Position numbers and translations under genes: made by a program. This document shows positions 43,840 through 53,119 of a stretch of 64,000 nt of DNA, in pieces. The DNA is taken from the NCBI RefSeq assembly GCF_014648635.1, contig NZ_BMRM01000012.1, positions 1-64,000 of the forward strand, read 5' to 3'. The DNA is from Streptomyces cinerochromogenes (GTDB lineage Bacteria; Actinomycetota; Actinomycetes; Streptomycetales; Streptomycetaceae). The notes under the pieces were generated by a model that was not told the DNA's origin, searched no databases, and worked only from the letters and a program-made list of their open reading frames with translations. Every line of letters starts with the position of its first letter. Position 1 is the stretch's first letter.

Positions 43840-44562
43840 TCAACCGCCCTGGGTACGCATGCTCAGTGCCCGTTCCACGACCGCCTCCAGCTGGTCGTGG
43901 TGGGCGCCCTTCCAGTAGGCCCGGCCGCAGTCCGTGCACTGGGCGAAGACGTCGTACGAGCGCTGGGTGCCGTCCTTGAGCTGGTCGGCGACCTCCGCCT
44001 TGGTGGCCTCCTTCAGCAGGCCGTTGCAGGCGGTGCAGCGGGTCCAGGGGCACAGGTCGGGGGCGAAGCGGTCGAGGACGTCCTGGAGCTGGTCGTCGGG
44101 GCGGGTGCTGTAGACGAAGGCGCCGGCCCACAGTTCCCGGCGGCGCAGCAGGCCCCGGTCCCGGCTGAGCATGACCCGCTTCTCGGCCGCGGAGCGGGCG
44201 GCGAGCGCCGGGTCGCCGATGTCCGTCGACTCGTACGCCGTGTCCACGCCGAGGAGGCGCAGCCGGCGGGCCAGCGTGCCGAGGTGGACGTCGAGGAGGA
44301 AGCGGAGCGGTGCGCCGGGCACCCGCTGGGGCCGCTCCACCGGCCGGACGGCGACGCGCTCGGCCGGTCCCGGGATGTGCGAGGGCGGGACCGTGCGGCC
44401 GTCGACGACCAGCGCGCCGACCTCGGTGAGGGGGACCCCGAGGGACTCGATGACGTGCCCGAGCGTGGAGACGCCGTCGGTGACGAGCGTCCGGCGCGGC
44501 TCGCGCGGGACGAACAGGGACAGCTCGGGGGCGAACTCGACGTGGATCTCGGGACCGTTCAC
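43840..44562 (-). CDS. Mut7-C RNase domain protein with ubiquitin-like N-terminus
   Basis: A 240-residue protein in two parts. Residues about 5-75 form a beta-grasp (Mut7-C ubiquitin-like) segment. The rest is a PIN-like Mut7-C RNase domain with LRFLLDVHLGTLARRLRLLG, the acidic VMLSRDRGLL, and a C-terminal zinc ribbon with two Cys-x-x-Cys pairs (CTAC and CTDC). Such proteins are thought to cleave or trim RNA. I found no partner. The start is GTG 44562, with weak ribosome site. Confidence 0.85.
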   Translation of the reverse strand: MNGPEIHVEFAPELSLFVPREPRRTLVTDGVSTLGHVIESLGVPLTEVGALVVDGRTVPPSHIPGPAERVAVRPVERPQRVPGAPLRFLLDVHLGTLARRLRLLGVDTAYESTDIGDPALAARSAAEKRVMLSRDRGLLRRRELWAGAFVYSTRPDDQLQDVLDRFAPDLCPWTRCTACNGLLKEATKAEVADQLKDGTQRSYDVFAQCTDCGRAYWKGAHHDQLEAVVERALSMRTQGG

Positions 44563-44595
44563 CCGGTCAGGATGCCACGGGAGCGGGCCGTGGCC

Positions 44596-45237
44596 TCAGG
44601 GTTTTCCGGCGGGGAGGCCGTGCTCCAGGACGTCGAGGGCGCGGTCCAGCAGGGCGCGCAGGTCGTCCGTGAAGCCGTTCTCCGCCCAGGACATGGTGGC
44701 CTCCATGAGGCCGGCGACGAGGGCCGTCGCGCAGACGCGCACTTCCAGGCCGTCCGGGGCGAGGGCGAAGCGCTCGGCGAGGGCCGTCCGGAGCAGGCGC
44801 CCGGTCTCCGACATGCTCTCGATCATCCGGGAGCGGACGGCGGGGACCTGGACCGCGAGGTGCGCCCGCATCCGGGCCACCTCCGCGTCCTCCGCCATCA
44901 TCGCGTCGATGGCCCTGTGCATCACGTGCCGCACCGAGTCCGTCCACGGCTCCGCCGCGGGCCGGGCGCGCAACTCCTCCAGCATCAGGGGGTCGTACTC
45001 GTCCGTGAGGACGATGTCCTCCTTGGTCGGGAAGTACCGGAAGACGGTCGACGGCGACACCTCGGCCCGGTCGGCGATCTGCTCGATCGTCGTGGCGTCG
45101 TACCCCTGTTCCCTGATCAGCGCGTAGGTCGCGACGCGGATCGCCTCGCGGGTCTTGATCTTCTTGCGTTCACGCAGTCCCGGCTGGGGGCGGTCGGCGG
45201 AGGAGAGGGGGGAACGTGCGGCCGTCATGCCGGTCAT
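44596..45237 (-). CDS. TetR-family transcriptional regulator
   Basis: A 213-residue TetR regulator. HTH at about residues 36-75: TIEQIADRAEVSPSTVFRYF, then PTKEDIVL. The C-terminal ligand-binding domain is helical. Starts at ATG 45237 and 45228 are equally good. It ends 34 bases from the Mut7-C start, so the two may be co-transcribed. Target genes are unknown. Confidence 0.88.
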   Translation of the reverse strand: MTGMTAARSPLSSADRPQPGLRERKKIKTREAIRVATYALIREQGYDATTIEQIADRAEVSPSTVFRYFPTKEDIVLTDEYDPLMLEELRARPAAEPWTDSVRHVMHRAIDAMMAEDAEVARMRAHLAVQVPAVRSRMIESMSETGRLLRTALAERFALAPDGLEVRVCATALVAGLMEATMSWAENGFTDDLRALLDRALDVLEHGLPAGKP

Positions 45238-45319
45238 TGTCCGGCATCCGCCGTGACCGGGACCACGGGCCGAGGGTCCTCCCCTTCCGTCCCGGCGGCG
45301 ATCGCAAAGTGCTACGGAA

Positions 45320-45349
45320 GCGGCCACGGCTCGGGTGAGCCGTGGCCGC
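45320..45349 (-). terminator. Hairpin after the hemolysin III-like gene
   Basis: 13-bp perfect stem GCGGCCACGGCTC and its complement, loop GGGT, in the 132-base gap between the hemolysin III-like and TetR genes. Confidence 0.85.
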
Positions 45350-45369
45350 GGAGAGCGGGTCGGGCGGGG

Positions 45370-46092
45370 TCACGCGTGCTGGTACGCCACCAGCGAGATC
45401 CCGACGTAGTGGACGGCGAACGCGGCGAGGGTGAAGGAGTGGAAGACCTCGTGGAAGCCGAACCAGCGCGGTGACGGGTTCGGGCGCTTGATGCCGTAGA
45501 TCACGCCGCCGGCGCTGTAGAGCAGGCCGCCGACGACCACCAGGACCAGGACGGCGACGCCGCCGGTGCGCAGGAAGTCCGGCAGGAAGAAGACCGCCGC
45601 CCAGCCCATCGCGATGTAGCAGGGCGTGTAGAGCCAGCGCGGGGCGCCGACCCAGAAGACGCGGAAGACGATGCCCGCCGCGGCGGCGGCCCAGATCCCC
45701 CACAGCAGCCACCGGCCCTTCCCGCCGGGCAGGAGCAGCAGGGCCAGCGGGGTGTAGGTGCCCGCGATGATCAGGAAGATGTTGGCGTGGTCCAGGCGGC
45801 GCAGCACGCCGTCCATGCGCGGGCTCCAGTTGCCCCGGTGGTACAGCGCGCTGACGCCGAACAGCAGGCAGGCCGTCAGGGCGTAGATCCCGCAGGCGAC
45901 GCGGCCTCTGGTCGAGTCGGCGAGGGCGGTGAGCACGAGGCCCGCGATGAGTACGGCCGGAAACATGCCGAGGTGCAGCCAGCCGCGGAGCCTCGGCTTG
46001 ACCGGATGCGGCAGGGAGAGCGCGACGGGACCGCGGCCGGCGGCCGGCGTGTCCGTGGGCGCGTCGGGAACGGGCGCAGTCATGCGCCGCAT
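45370..46092 (-). CDS. Hemolysin III / PAQR-family membrane protein
   Basis: A 240-residue protein with seven transmembrane helices. It has the family residues LYHRGNW (His in helix 2-3), LDHANIFLIIAGTYTP (residues about 100-115) and FHEVFHSFTLAAFAVHY near the C-terminus, where His residues bind zinc. This is the HlyIII/YqfA (PAQR) family; despite the name it is not shown to be a toxin here. The start at ATG 46092 or 46083. Confidence 0.9.
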   Translation of the reverse strand: MRRMTAPVPDAPTDTPAAGRGPVALSLPHPVKPRLRGWLHLGMFPAVLIAGLVLTALADSTRGRVACGIYALTACLLFGVSALYHRGNWSPRMDGVLRRLDHANIFLIIAGTYTPLALLLLPGGKGRWLLWGIWAAAAAGIVFRVFWVGAPRWLYTPCYIAMGWAAVFFLPDFLRTGGVAVLVLVVVGGLLYSAGGVIYGIKRPNPSPRWFGFHEVFHSFTLAAFAVHYVGISLVAYQHA

Positions 46093-46374
46093 GGTACCGA
46101 CGTCGCCGTGAGTCGTTCATTAGCGCACGGTGATTTACCGCGTCCCGGGCCGCTCGGGCAAAAAGTCCTTCACCTGAACCCAACGTGGACGCAAAGAGTC
46201 GAGGAAATCGTGTGATTCCTCACGCCGCTCACCTGTGATGCCCCCTGGACAGATGGGCACTAGACTCGGATGATCAAATGAGTGCGGTCGGCACCGGATG
46301 AGCGGGCTACGAAGCATCCGGGTCGCGGCCCCCACGGGGCGGACAAACACAAAAACCCTCACTTAGGAGCAATC
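46093..46374. other. 282-base region before pckG
   Basis: No gene seen. It probably holds the divergent promoters of the hemolysin III-like and PEP carboxykinase genes; I could not identify boxes with confidence. Confidence 0.35.
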
Positions 46375-48198
46375 GTGGCGCGCGACATCGCGGCTCCCAC
46401 CGTCGTCCCCACCAACCACCAGGAACTGATCTCGTGGGTCAACGAGATCGCCGAACTGACGCAGCCGGACAGCGTGGTCTGGTGTGACGGCTCCGAGGCC
46501 GAGTACGAGCGGCTGTGCGAGGAACTGGTCGCCAAGGGAACGTTCAAGAAGCTCGACCCGGTCAAGCGCCCCCACTCCTACTACGCCGCCTCCGATCCGA
46601 CCGACGTCGCGCGCGTCGAGGACCGGACCTTCATCTGCTCCGAGAAGGAGGAGGACGCCGGCCCGACCAACCACTGGAAGGCCCCCGCCGAGATGCGGGA
46701 GATCTTCGCCGGCGAGAAGGGCCTGTTCCGCGGCTCCATGCGGGGCCGCACCATGTACGTCGTCCCCTTCTGCATGGGCCCCCTCGGCTCCCCGCTCGCG
46801 GCGCTGGGCGTGGAGATCACCGACTCCGCGTACGTCGCCGTCTCCATGCGCACCATGACGCGCATGGGCCAGGCCGTCCTGGACGAGCTGGGCGACGACG
46901 GCTTCTTCGTCAAGGCCGTCCACACCCTCGGCGCCCCGCTGGAGGAAGGCCAGGAGGACGTCCCCTGGCCCTGCAACTCCACCAAGTACATCTCGCACTT
47001 CCCCGAGTCCCGCGAGATCTGGTCCTACGGCTCCGGCTACGGCGGCAACGCCCTGCTCGGCAAGAAGTGCTACGCCCTGCGCATCGCCTCGGTCATGGCC
47101 CGGGACGAGGGCTGGCTGGCCGAGCACATGCTCGTCCTGAAGCTGACCCCGCCGCAGGGCGAGTCCAAGTACGTCGCCGCCGCCTTCCCCTCCGCCTGCG
47201 GCAAGACCAACCTCGCCATGCTGGAGCCCACGATCTCCGGCTGGACCGTGGAGACCATCGGCGACGACATCGCCTGGATGCGGTTCGGGGAGGACGGCCG
47301 CCTCTACGCGATCAACCCCGAGGCCGGCTTCTTCGGTGTCGCGCCCGGCACCGGTGAGCACACCAACGCCAACGCGATGAAGACCCTGTGGGGCAACGCG
47401 GTCTTCACCAACGTCGCGCTCACCGACGACGGCGACGTGTGGTGGGAGGGCATGACCGAGGAGCCCCCGGCCCACCTGACCGACTGGAAGGGCAACGACT
47501 GGACGCCGGCCTCCGGGACGCCGGCCGCCCACCCCAACGCCCGCTTCACCGTGCCGGCCTCGCAGTGCCCGATCATCGCGCCCGAGTGGGAGGACCCCAA
47601 GGGCGTGCCGATCTCCGCGATCCTCTTCGGCGGCCGCCGCGCCAGCGCCGTCCCGCTGGTGACGGAGTCCTTCGACTGGAACCACGGTGTCTTCCTCGGC
47701 GCCAACGTCGCCTCCGAGAAGACCGCCGCCGCCGAGGGCAAGGTCGGCGAGCTGCGCCGCGACCCCTTCGCGATGCTGCCGTTCTGCGGCTACAACATGG
47801 GCGACTACATGGCCCACTGGATCGACGTCGCCAAGGACAAGGACCAGTCCAAGCTGCCGAAGATCTACTACGTCAACTGGTTCCGCAAGAACGACGAGGG
47901 CAAGTTCGTCTGGCCCGGCTTCGGCGAGAACTCCCGCGTCCTGAAGTGGATCGTGGAGCGGCTGGAGGGCAGGGCCGAGGGCGTCGAGACCCCGATCGGC
48001 ATCCTGCCGACGAAGGAGGCGCTGGACACGAACGGCCTCGAACTGGCCGAGTCCGACCTGGACTTCCTGCTCACCGTCGACAAGGAGATCTGGCGCGAGG
48101 AGGCCGCCCTGGTCCCCGAGCACCTCAACACCTTCGGTGACCACACCCCGAAGGAGCTGTGGGACCAGTACCGGGCGCTGGTGGAGCGCCTGGGCTGA
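46375..48198 (+). CDS. pckG: Phosphoenolpyruvate carboxykinase (GTP)
   Basis: Converts oxaloacetate and GTP to phosphoenolpyruvate and CO2, feeding gluconeogenesis and anaplerosis. The 607-residue length is that of the GTP class. The kinase loop is [12 protein letters not shown] with reactive Cys 275. Other hallmarks are [15 protein letters not shown], the metal site and GARAS-type segment [12 protein letters not shown], and FCGYNMGDY. The start is GTG 46375 with TAGGAGC upstream. A strong terminator follows. Confidence 0.96.
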   Translation: MARDIAAPTVVPTNHQELISWVNEIAELTQPDSVVWCDGSEAEYERLCEELVAKGTFKKLDPVKRPHSYYAASDPTDVARVEDRTFICSEKEEDAGPTNHWKAPAEMREIFAGEKGLFRGSMRGRTMYVVPFCMGPLGSPLAALGVEITDSAYVAVSMRTMTRMGQAVLDELGDDGFFVKAVHTLGAPLEEGQEDVPWPCNSTKYISHFPESREIWSYGSGYGGNALLGKKCYALRIASVMARDEGWLAEHMLVLKLTPPQGESKYVAAAFPSACGKTNLAMLEPTISGWTVETIGDDIAWMRFGEDGRLYAINPEAGFFGVAPGTGEHTNANAMKTLWGNAVFTNVALTDDGDVWWEGMTEEPPAHLTDWKGNDWTPASGTPAAHPNARFTVPASQCPIIAPEWEDPKGVPISAILFGGRRASAVPLVTESFDWNHGVFLGANVASEKTAAAEGKVGELRRDPFAMLPFCGYNMGDYMAHWIDVAKDKDQSKLPKIYYVNWFRKNDEGKFVWPGFGENSRVLKWIVERLEGRAEGVETPIGILPTKEALDTNGLELAESDLDFLLTVDKEIWREEAALVPEHLNTFGDHTPKELWDQYRALVERLG

Positions 48199-48277
48199 CC
48201 GGTCCCGCCGCAAGACCCCACGGCCGGCCAGGATGTGCCCTGACCAGCGATCGTCACGACCGGCCGTGGAACACCCC

Positions 48278-48315
48278 GGGAAGGGCCCCGCACAACGGCG
48301 TGCGGGGCCCTTCCC
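48278..48315 (+). terminator. 16-bp-stem terminator after pckG
   Basis: GGGAAGGGCCCCGCAC and its exact complement with a 6-base loop (AACGGC), 80 bases downstream of the pckG stop. It is the strongest simple hairpin after the one at 20197. Confidence 0.92.
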
Positions 48316-48417
48316 GTGCGCGCCCCCTTGCTCACCGGATCTTCACAGCTGTTTCATGGCTGCACAGGTGTCTCACCGATGACGTGGGGCGCCGAACTCA
48401 GCCTGTGGGGGGCACAG

Positions 48418-50145
48418 TTGAATACAGCACAGCGATCCAGACGCCTCGCGGCCACGCTGCTCGCCGCCGCACTCGCCGGGACCGGACTCACCGTCGCCGT
48501 CGCGCCCGCGGCCCACGCGGCGGCGTCCGACGCCGTGGCCAAGCTGCCGATCTCGTCGTACTCCGGCCTGGCCGTCGACTCGGTGCACCGGCGCGTCTAC
48601 ATCGCCGACCAGCGCGACACCAACACCGACGGCACCGTGCTGGTCTACGACTTCCAGGGCCAGAAGGTCGGCACGCTCCCGCACGAGAACGCGGTCTCGG
48701 GCGTGGCGCTCAGCGACGACTCCGCGACGCTGTACGTGGGCGAGCGCGGCCGTGTCGTCGGCTACGACACCGGCACGCTCCAGCAGAGCGGCGCGTACGG
48801 CGCCGCCTACGACAGCTGCGGCCGGCAGCTGGCCTTCGCCGGGGGCACGGTGTGGAGCACGGACGCCTACGTCTACCAGGCCTACCAGTGCGCCACGGCC
48901 TCCACGGGCCTGGACATGCTCACCGGCGGCACGGTCGACCGGACCGGCTGGAACGACGTCGGCCGGCTCCAGCTGGCCCCGGGGGCCCGCGGCAAGAACC
49001 GTCTGCTCATGGGCCAGCCCAAGGAGAGCGGTGCCGCGAACCCGTTCCTCGCCTCGTTCGACGTCAGCGGCGCCACCCCGGTGCGGGAGGCTTCCCGCCG
49101 GTTCGCCGACGGCGACGGCAAGGGCGCCCTGGACCTGCAGGACATGGCGATGAGCCCGGACGGCGGCAAGGTCGCCGTGGCCGACGCGGGTGCGGGCACC
49201 CGGCTGCTGAACGCCGACCTGTCGGACGCGTCCGGACAGTACCGGGCGCTGCCCGCCGGAGCGACCGCCACCGCGGTCGCCTTCAGCGGCGACGGCACGT
49301 ACATCGCCCGCGGTGCCCAGGCCCCCGGCAGCACGCCCGACCTGCTGGTGCAGAGCGCCGACCCGGCCGACGCCACACCGCCGCTGGAGTTCGCCTTCGA
49401 GGGCAGCCTCGACGGCAACGCGGTCGCCCCGCGGGGCCTGGCCTGGTCCCAGGACGGCTCCCGGCTCTTCGCGGTCACCCGGGGCGGCACCGGCCAGGAG
49501 TTCTGGCTGCACGTCATCCAGCCGCCGGCCGTCCAGTACGACACCCGCTTCGCCGGCGACCTCACCCACAGCCCCGCCGGGGCGGTGGCGGGCGAGCCGC
49601 TGGCCGTGCGCGGCCGGCTGGAGTGGGACGGGCCCGCGCCCGCCGAGCCGCTGAAGGTGAGCGCCGTCCGCAAGGACGCCACCGGCACCCACCAGCTCGG
49701 CACGGCGACCGTCAAGGACGACGGCACCTTCACCGTCCTGGACGAGCCCGGCCTGGTCGGCGAGGCCACCTACAGCGTGTCCTTCCTCGGCGACCTCACC
49801 CACCGCCCCGCCACCGACGTCACCCACACCGTGACCGTCGGCAAGGCGCCCAGCGCGATCGCGCTGACCGCACCGGACGAGGCCACGATGGGCGGCGGCG
49901 TCCACATCACCGGCACCTTCACCGCCCAGGGCAAGGCCCTGCCCGAGCGGGCCGTGCTCACCGTGAAGCGCACGGACCGGCTCGGCACCGGCACCCTGTC
50001 GTCGGTGACCGTCGCCGCCGACGGCACCTTCACCGTCGACGACCTGCCGCGCACCCGGCGCGAGGTGACCTACGCGGTCAGCTGGCCGGGCGACGACCTG
50101 CACACCGGCGCGACGGCGTCGGCCACGGTGTTCGTCAGGCGCTGA
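48418..50145 (+). CDS. Secreted beta-propeller protein with Ig-like C-terminal domains
   Basis: A 575-residue protein. It has a signal peptide (basic RSRR, hydrophobic core, cleavage likely after AHA), a propeller of about 350 residues with WD/YVTN-like strands (such as VDSVHRRVYIADQ and VALSDDSATLYV), and two Ig-like repeats from about 380 to the end. In the Ig repeats TYSVSFLGD is echoed by TYAVSWPGD. The start is TTG 48418 behind GGGGGG. A cell-surface adhesin or sugar-binding role is possible. I do not name a function. Confidence 0.72.
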   Translation: MNTAQRSRRLAATLLAAALAGTGLTVAVAPAAHAAASDAVAKLPISSYSGLAVDSVHRRVYIADQRDTNTDGTVLVYDFQGQKVGTLPHENAVSGVALSDDSATLYVGERGRVVGYDTGTLQQSGAYGAAYDSCGRQLAFAGGTVWSTDAYVYQAYQCATASTGLDMLTGGTVDRTGWNDVGRLQLAPGARGKNRLLMGQPKESGAANPFLASFDVSGATPVREASRRFADGDGKGALDLQDMAMSPDGGKVAVADAGAGTRLLNADLSDASGQYRALPAGATATAVAFSGDGTYIARGAQAPGSTPDLLVQSADPADATPPLEFAFEGSLDGNAVAPRGLAWSQDGSRLFAVTRGGTGQEFWLHVIQPPAVQYDTRFAGDLTHSPAGAVAGEPLAVRGRLEWDGPAPAEPLKVSAVRKDATGTHQLGTATVKDDGTFTVLDEPGLVGEATYSVSFLGDLTHRPATDVTHTVTVGKAPSAIALTAPDEATMGGGVHITGTFTAQGKALPERAVLTVKRTDRLGTGTLSSVTVAADGTFTVDDLPRTRREVTYAVSWPGDDLHTGATASATVFVRR

Positions 50146-50173
50146 GCCCCGCCGCCGGCCGCTCGGCCCCCCT

Positions 50174-50197
50174 GCCCGGCAGCTCGGGCTGCCGGGC
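50174..50197 (+). terminator. 10-bp hairpin after the propeller gene
   Basis: GCCCGGCAGC and its complement with loop TCGG, 29 bases after the stop codon. Confidence 0.7.
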
Positions 50198-50230
50198 GGG
50201 CGGCCCGTGCCCGGTGGCCGGTGTGTGGCG

Positions 50231-50268
50231 CCCGGTCCGCGCGTCGCTGCGGGTGCACGCGGACCGGG
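50231..50268. terminator. Second hairpin between convergent genes
   Basis: An 11-bp perfect stem (CCCGGTCCGCG and its complement) with a 16-base loop, 26 bases from the stop of the convergent gene at 50295. Confidence 0.6.
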
Positions 50269-50294
50269 GCCGTTCGAGGGGATCCCCGGAGGGA

Positions 50295-50714
50295 TCAGCG
50301 GGCGGTGCTGTACGCCTTCGGCCCGGACAGTGCGGCGGTGTGCGCGTCCATCCGCTGGGCCGCGAGGATCGCCGCCGCCGTGTCGGCGCGCGACGCGGCG
50401 ACCACGAGGGCGCGGCCGGCGAGGGTGTGCGCCCGCCGGTGCAGGGCGGCGGGGTCACCGGCCGGGGCCGGCGCCGCACGCAGCGGCGTACGTCCTCCCC
50501 GCAGCCTGGACACCTGTGCCGCGAGGCGCTCCGCCGCCGTGTCCAGGTCGGCGGACGGACTCAGGGCCCGCAGCTCGTCGGTGACCGCGAGCAGCGCGGC
50601 GAGGTGTCCGGCGAGCTGGATGTCCAGCTCCTCCTCGCGCGAGCGGTGCGGGAAGTCGGAGGGGGTGCCGGCCATCGTGCTGTGGACCGACTTGGTGCGG
50701 ATCGGTTCGTACAT
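50295..50714 (-). CDS. Helical protein of unknown function, 139 residues
   Basis: A mostly helical protein without signal peptide or membrane segment, with heptad-like Leu/Ala/Arg patterning (about residues 30-75) that may form a coiled coil. Basic near the middle. I do not recognise the family. It is convergent with the propeller gene. The next gene on the strand is the aminotransferase at 50804-52015. Its ATG is at 50714. Confidence 0.65.
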   Translation of the reverse strand: MYEPIRTKSVHSTMAGTPSDFPHRSREEELDIQLAGHLAALLAVTDELRALSPSADLDTAAERLAAQVSRLRGGRTPLRAAPAPAGDPAALHRRAHTLAGRALVVAASRADTAAAILAAQRMDAHTAALSGPKAYSTAR

Positions 50715-50803
50715 GGGTGATGGCCTCCTGTGCTCTGACAGGAAGCCATCCTAGCTTGGATTTCGTCTAAAGTTGAGTCGGGTCACGGAACGAGGTCCGT
50801 CGA

Positions 50804-52015
50804 CTACCGCTGGCTGTACCCGTCCAGGAAGTTCCCGATCCGGGTCACCGCGTCCCGCAGGTCCCCGACCGACGGCAGGGTCACCACGCGGAAGTGGTCC
50901 TGCTCGGGCCAGTTGAAGCCGGTGCCCTGGACGACCATGATCTTCTCCTGCCGCAGCAGGTCCAGGACCAGTTGCCGGTCGTCCCTGATCCGGTAGACCT
51001 CCGGGTCCAGCCGCGGGAACAGGTACAGCGCGCCCTTCGGCCGTACGCAGCTCACGCCCGGGATCTGGGTCAGCAGCTCGTACGCCGTGTCCATCTGCTC
51101 CTTCAGCCGCCCGCCCGGCAGCACCAGGTCCTTGATCGTCTGGCGCCCGCTGAGCGCGGCGACCACTCCGTGCTGCCCCGGCATGTTGGCGCACAGCCGC
51201 ATGTTGGCCAGGATCGTCAGGCCCTCGATGTAGGAGTCGGCGTGCGCGCGGGGGCCGGAGATCGACATCCAGCCGACGCGGTAGCCGGCCACCCGGTAGG
51301 CCTTCGACATGCCGTTGAACGTCAGCGTCAGCAGGTCCGGCGCGACCGCGGCCGTCGGGGTGTGCGTGGCGCCGTCGTAGAGGATCTTGTCGTAGATCTC
51401 GTCGGAGCAGACCAGCAGGTTGTGCCGGCGGGCGATGTCGGTCAGCCCCCGCAGGACCGCCTCGTCGTACACCGCGCCCGTGGGGTTGTTCGGGTTGATG
51501 ATGACGATCGCCTTGGTGCGGTCGGTCACCTTGCGCTCGATGTCGGCGAGGTCGGGCATCCAGTCCGACTGCTCGTCGCAGCGGTAGTGCACCGCCGTGC
51601 CGCCGGAGAGGGAGACGGCGGCCGTCCACAGGGGGTAGTCCGGGCTCGGAACGAGCACCTCGTCGCCGTCGTCCAGCAGGCCCTGCATCGCCATCACGAT
51701 CAGCTCGGAGACGCCGTTGCCGACGAAGACGTGCTCGACGTCCGTCTCGATCCCGATGGTCTGGTTGTGCATCACGACCGCGCGGCGCGCGGCGAGCAGG
51801 CCCTTGGCGTCGCCGTAGCCGTGCGCGGTGGAGACGTTGCGGAGGATGTCCTCCAGGATCTCCGGGGGGCACTCGAAGCCGAAGGCGGCCGGGTTGCCGG
51901 TGTTGAGCTTGAGGATGCGGTGGCCCGCCGCCTCAAGCCGCATGGCCTCTTCGAGTACCGGGCCCCGGATCTCGTAACAGACGTTGGCGAGCTTGGTCGA
52001 CTGGATCACCTGCAT
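50804..52015 (-). CDS. Pyridoxal-phosphate aminotransferase (AlaA-like)
   Basis: A 403-residue fold-type I aminotransferase. PLP Lys 238 is in NGMSKAYRVAGYRVGW. NPNNPTG is at 174-180 and SDEIYDKILYDG at 204-215. It matches AlaA/aspartate-type enzymes that make L-alanine from pyruvate with glutamate. The start at ATG 52015 fits the family (MQVIQSTKL). Its neighbour at 52142 is divergent. Confidence 0.9.
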   Translation of the reverse strand: MQVIQSTKLANVCYEIRGPVLEEAMRLEAAGHRILKLNTGNPAAFGFECPPEILEDILRNVSTAHGYGDAKGLLAARRAVVMHNQTIGIETDVEHVFVGNGVSELIVMAMQGLLDDGDEVLVPSPDYPLWTAAVSLSGGTAVHYRCDEQSDWMPDLADIERKVTDRTKAIVIINPNNPTGAVYDEAVLRGLTDIARRHNLLVCSDEIYDKILYDGATHTPTAAVAPDLLTLTFNGMSKAYRVAGYRVGWMSISGPRAHADSYIEGLTILANMRLCANMPGQHGVVAALSGRQTIKDLVLPGGRLKEQMDTAYELLTQIPGVSCVRPKGALYLFPRLDPEVYRIRDDRQLVLDLLRQEKIMVVQGTGFNWPEQDHFRVVTLPSVGDLRDAVTRIGNFLDGYSQR

Positions 52016-52141
52016 GTCCGTGAGCTTACGGCCCGGTAACGCCTCATGGCCCGTGTTTTCCGCCACGTGAGACTCGGAGGTTTGCCCGGATATCGATGCC
52101 GGCTGTCTCGGGAGTCACTTGCATCCCTAGAATCCGCTGGC

Positions 52142-52930
52142 ATGTCCACGGAACGGGAGTACGAGGCGGGGGCGTACGGCATGCAGGCGGCGGGCGGCGC
52201 GTCCGGCGTCCAGCCGAACGTGTACCACCCGCAGCCGGCTCCGGCCCCCGCGTACGAGCAGTACGCCGACCCCGCCGCCGCGCACGGCTGGCAGAACGCC
52301 TACGACGACACGCGCGCACTCGTCCCTCCGGCCGAGTCGCCGGAGTGGGCCGACCAGGCCGAGCAGGCCGAGCAGGCCGAGCAGGCGGGGCCGCCGGAGC
52401 GGGCCGGGGTGCCGGCCGTGGCCGCCCCCGCGGGCTCGCGTGAGCCCGGCCGGGCCGGCCGGCGGCGGGCCGCGCGACGTTCGGGCGGCCGGCGCCGGAT
52501 GGCGGTGGCCGCCGGCGCCCTCGGCGTGGCCGGTGCGGTCGCGGCGTTCGTCGCGCTGGGCGGTTCCGACACCCCGGACGGCGCGCGTCCCGGCGCCGGC
52601 CGGAGCGCGGGCGCCGAGTCGGCGTCCACGGGCCCGGACGGCGAGACCCCCTCGCAGGACACGGCGTCCCCGGCCGGCGTCGGCTCCGACGGCTCCTCGC
52701 CGTCCCTCGCCGCCTCCTCCCCGGACCCCGCCGCCCCCGCCACCGCCGGCACCCGGGACGCGACCGGCCCGACGGACGGCGGCCCCGGCCCGGCGACCTC
52801 GGCTCCGGCCCCCTCGGCGTCCGGTACCGCGAGCCCGACGGCGACGACCGCCGCGCCGACGGTGTCGCCGTCCGCCACGGCCGTCGGCAGGGGCCGCGGA
52901 CGCGGCCACGGCACCACGAAACACCCGTAG
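52142..52930 (+). CDS. Single-span membrane protein with disordered stalk
   Basis: A 262-residue protein. A cytoplasmic part of about 115 residues is rich in Pro, Ala, Tyr and Gln and contains a tandem AEQ repeat (about 72-83). It is followed by an Arg-rich stretch (RRRAARRSGGRRR), one hydrophobic helix (about 120-138) and a long Ser/Thr/Pro/Gly-rich tail that should be outside. Low complexity prevents a family call. The ATG at 52142 is preferred over upstream starts. Confidence 0.65.
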   Translation: MSTEREYEAGAYGMQAAGGASGVQPNVYHPQPAPAPAYEQYADPAAAHGWQNAYDDTRALVPPAESPEWADQAEQAEQAEQAGPPERAGVPAVAAPAGSREPGRAGRRRAARRSGGRRRMAVAAGALGVAGAVAAFVALGGSDTPDGARPGAGRSAGAESASTGPDGETPSQDTASPAGVGSDGSSPSLAASSPDPAAPATAGTRDATGPTDGGPGPATSAPAPSASGTASPTATTAAPTVSPSATAVGRGRGRGHGTTKHP

Positions 52931-53068
52931 GGTCGGGCGCCGGTGACGACGTGTTCCGTGCCGCGGGCGGTCGCGCCGCCGCCCGCGCGCACAGGGAAAC
53001 CCCTATGACCTGACGCCGCGTCTTGTCCCCGCACCCCTCTGCTGCTGAGAATGCGCATGACAACCGAT

Positions 53069-53096
53069 GGGCGACCGGAAGCAACTCCGGTCGCCC
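53069..53096 (+). promoter_or_regulatory. Hairpin in the leader of the serine protease gene
   Basis: An 11-bp perfect inverted repeat (GGGCGACCGGA and its complement) with loop AGCAAC, 23 bases before the GTG start. It may be a 5'-UTR structure or an operator. Confidence 0.55.
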
Positions 53097-53119
53097 CAGT
53101 CGTAAGAGGGGACCCCCAC

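Noticed and set aside
52142-52930. A signal peptide and secretion for the repeat-rich membrane protein.
   Set aside because: The hydrophobic stretch lies at about residue 120, too far in for a cleavable signal; a single anchor is more likely.
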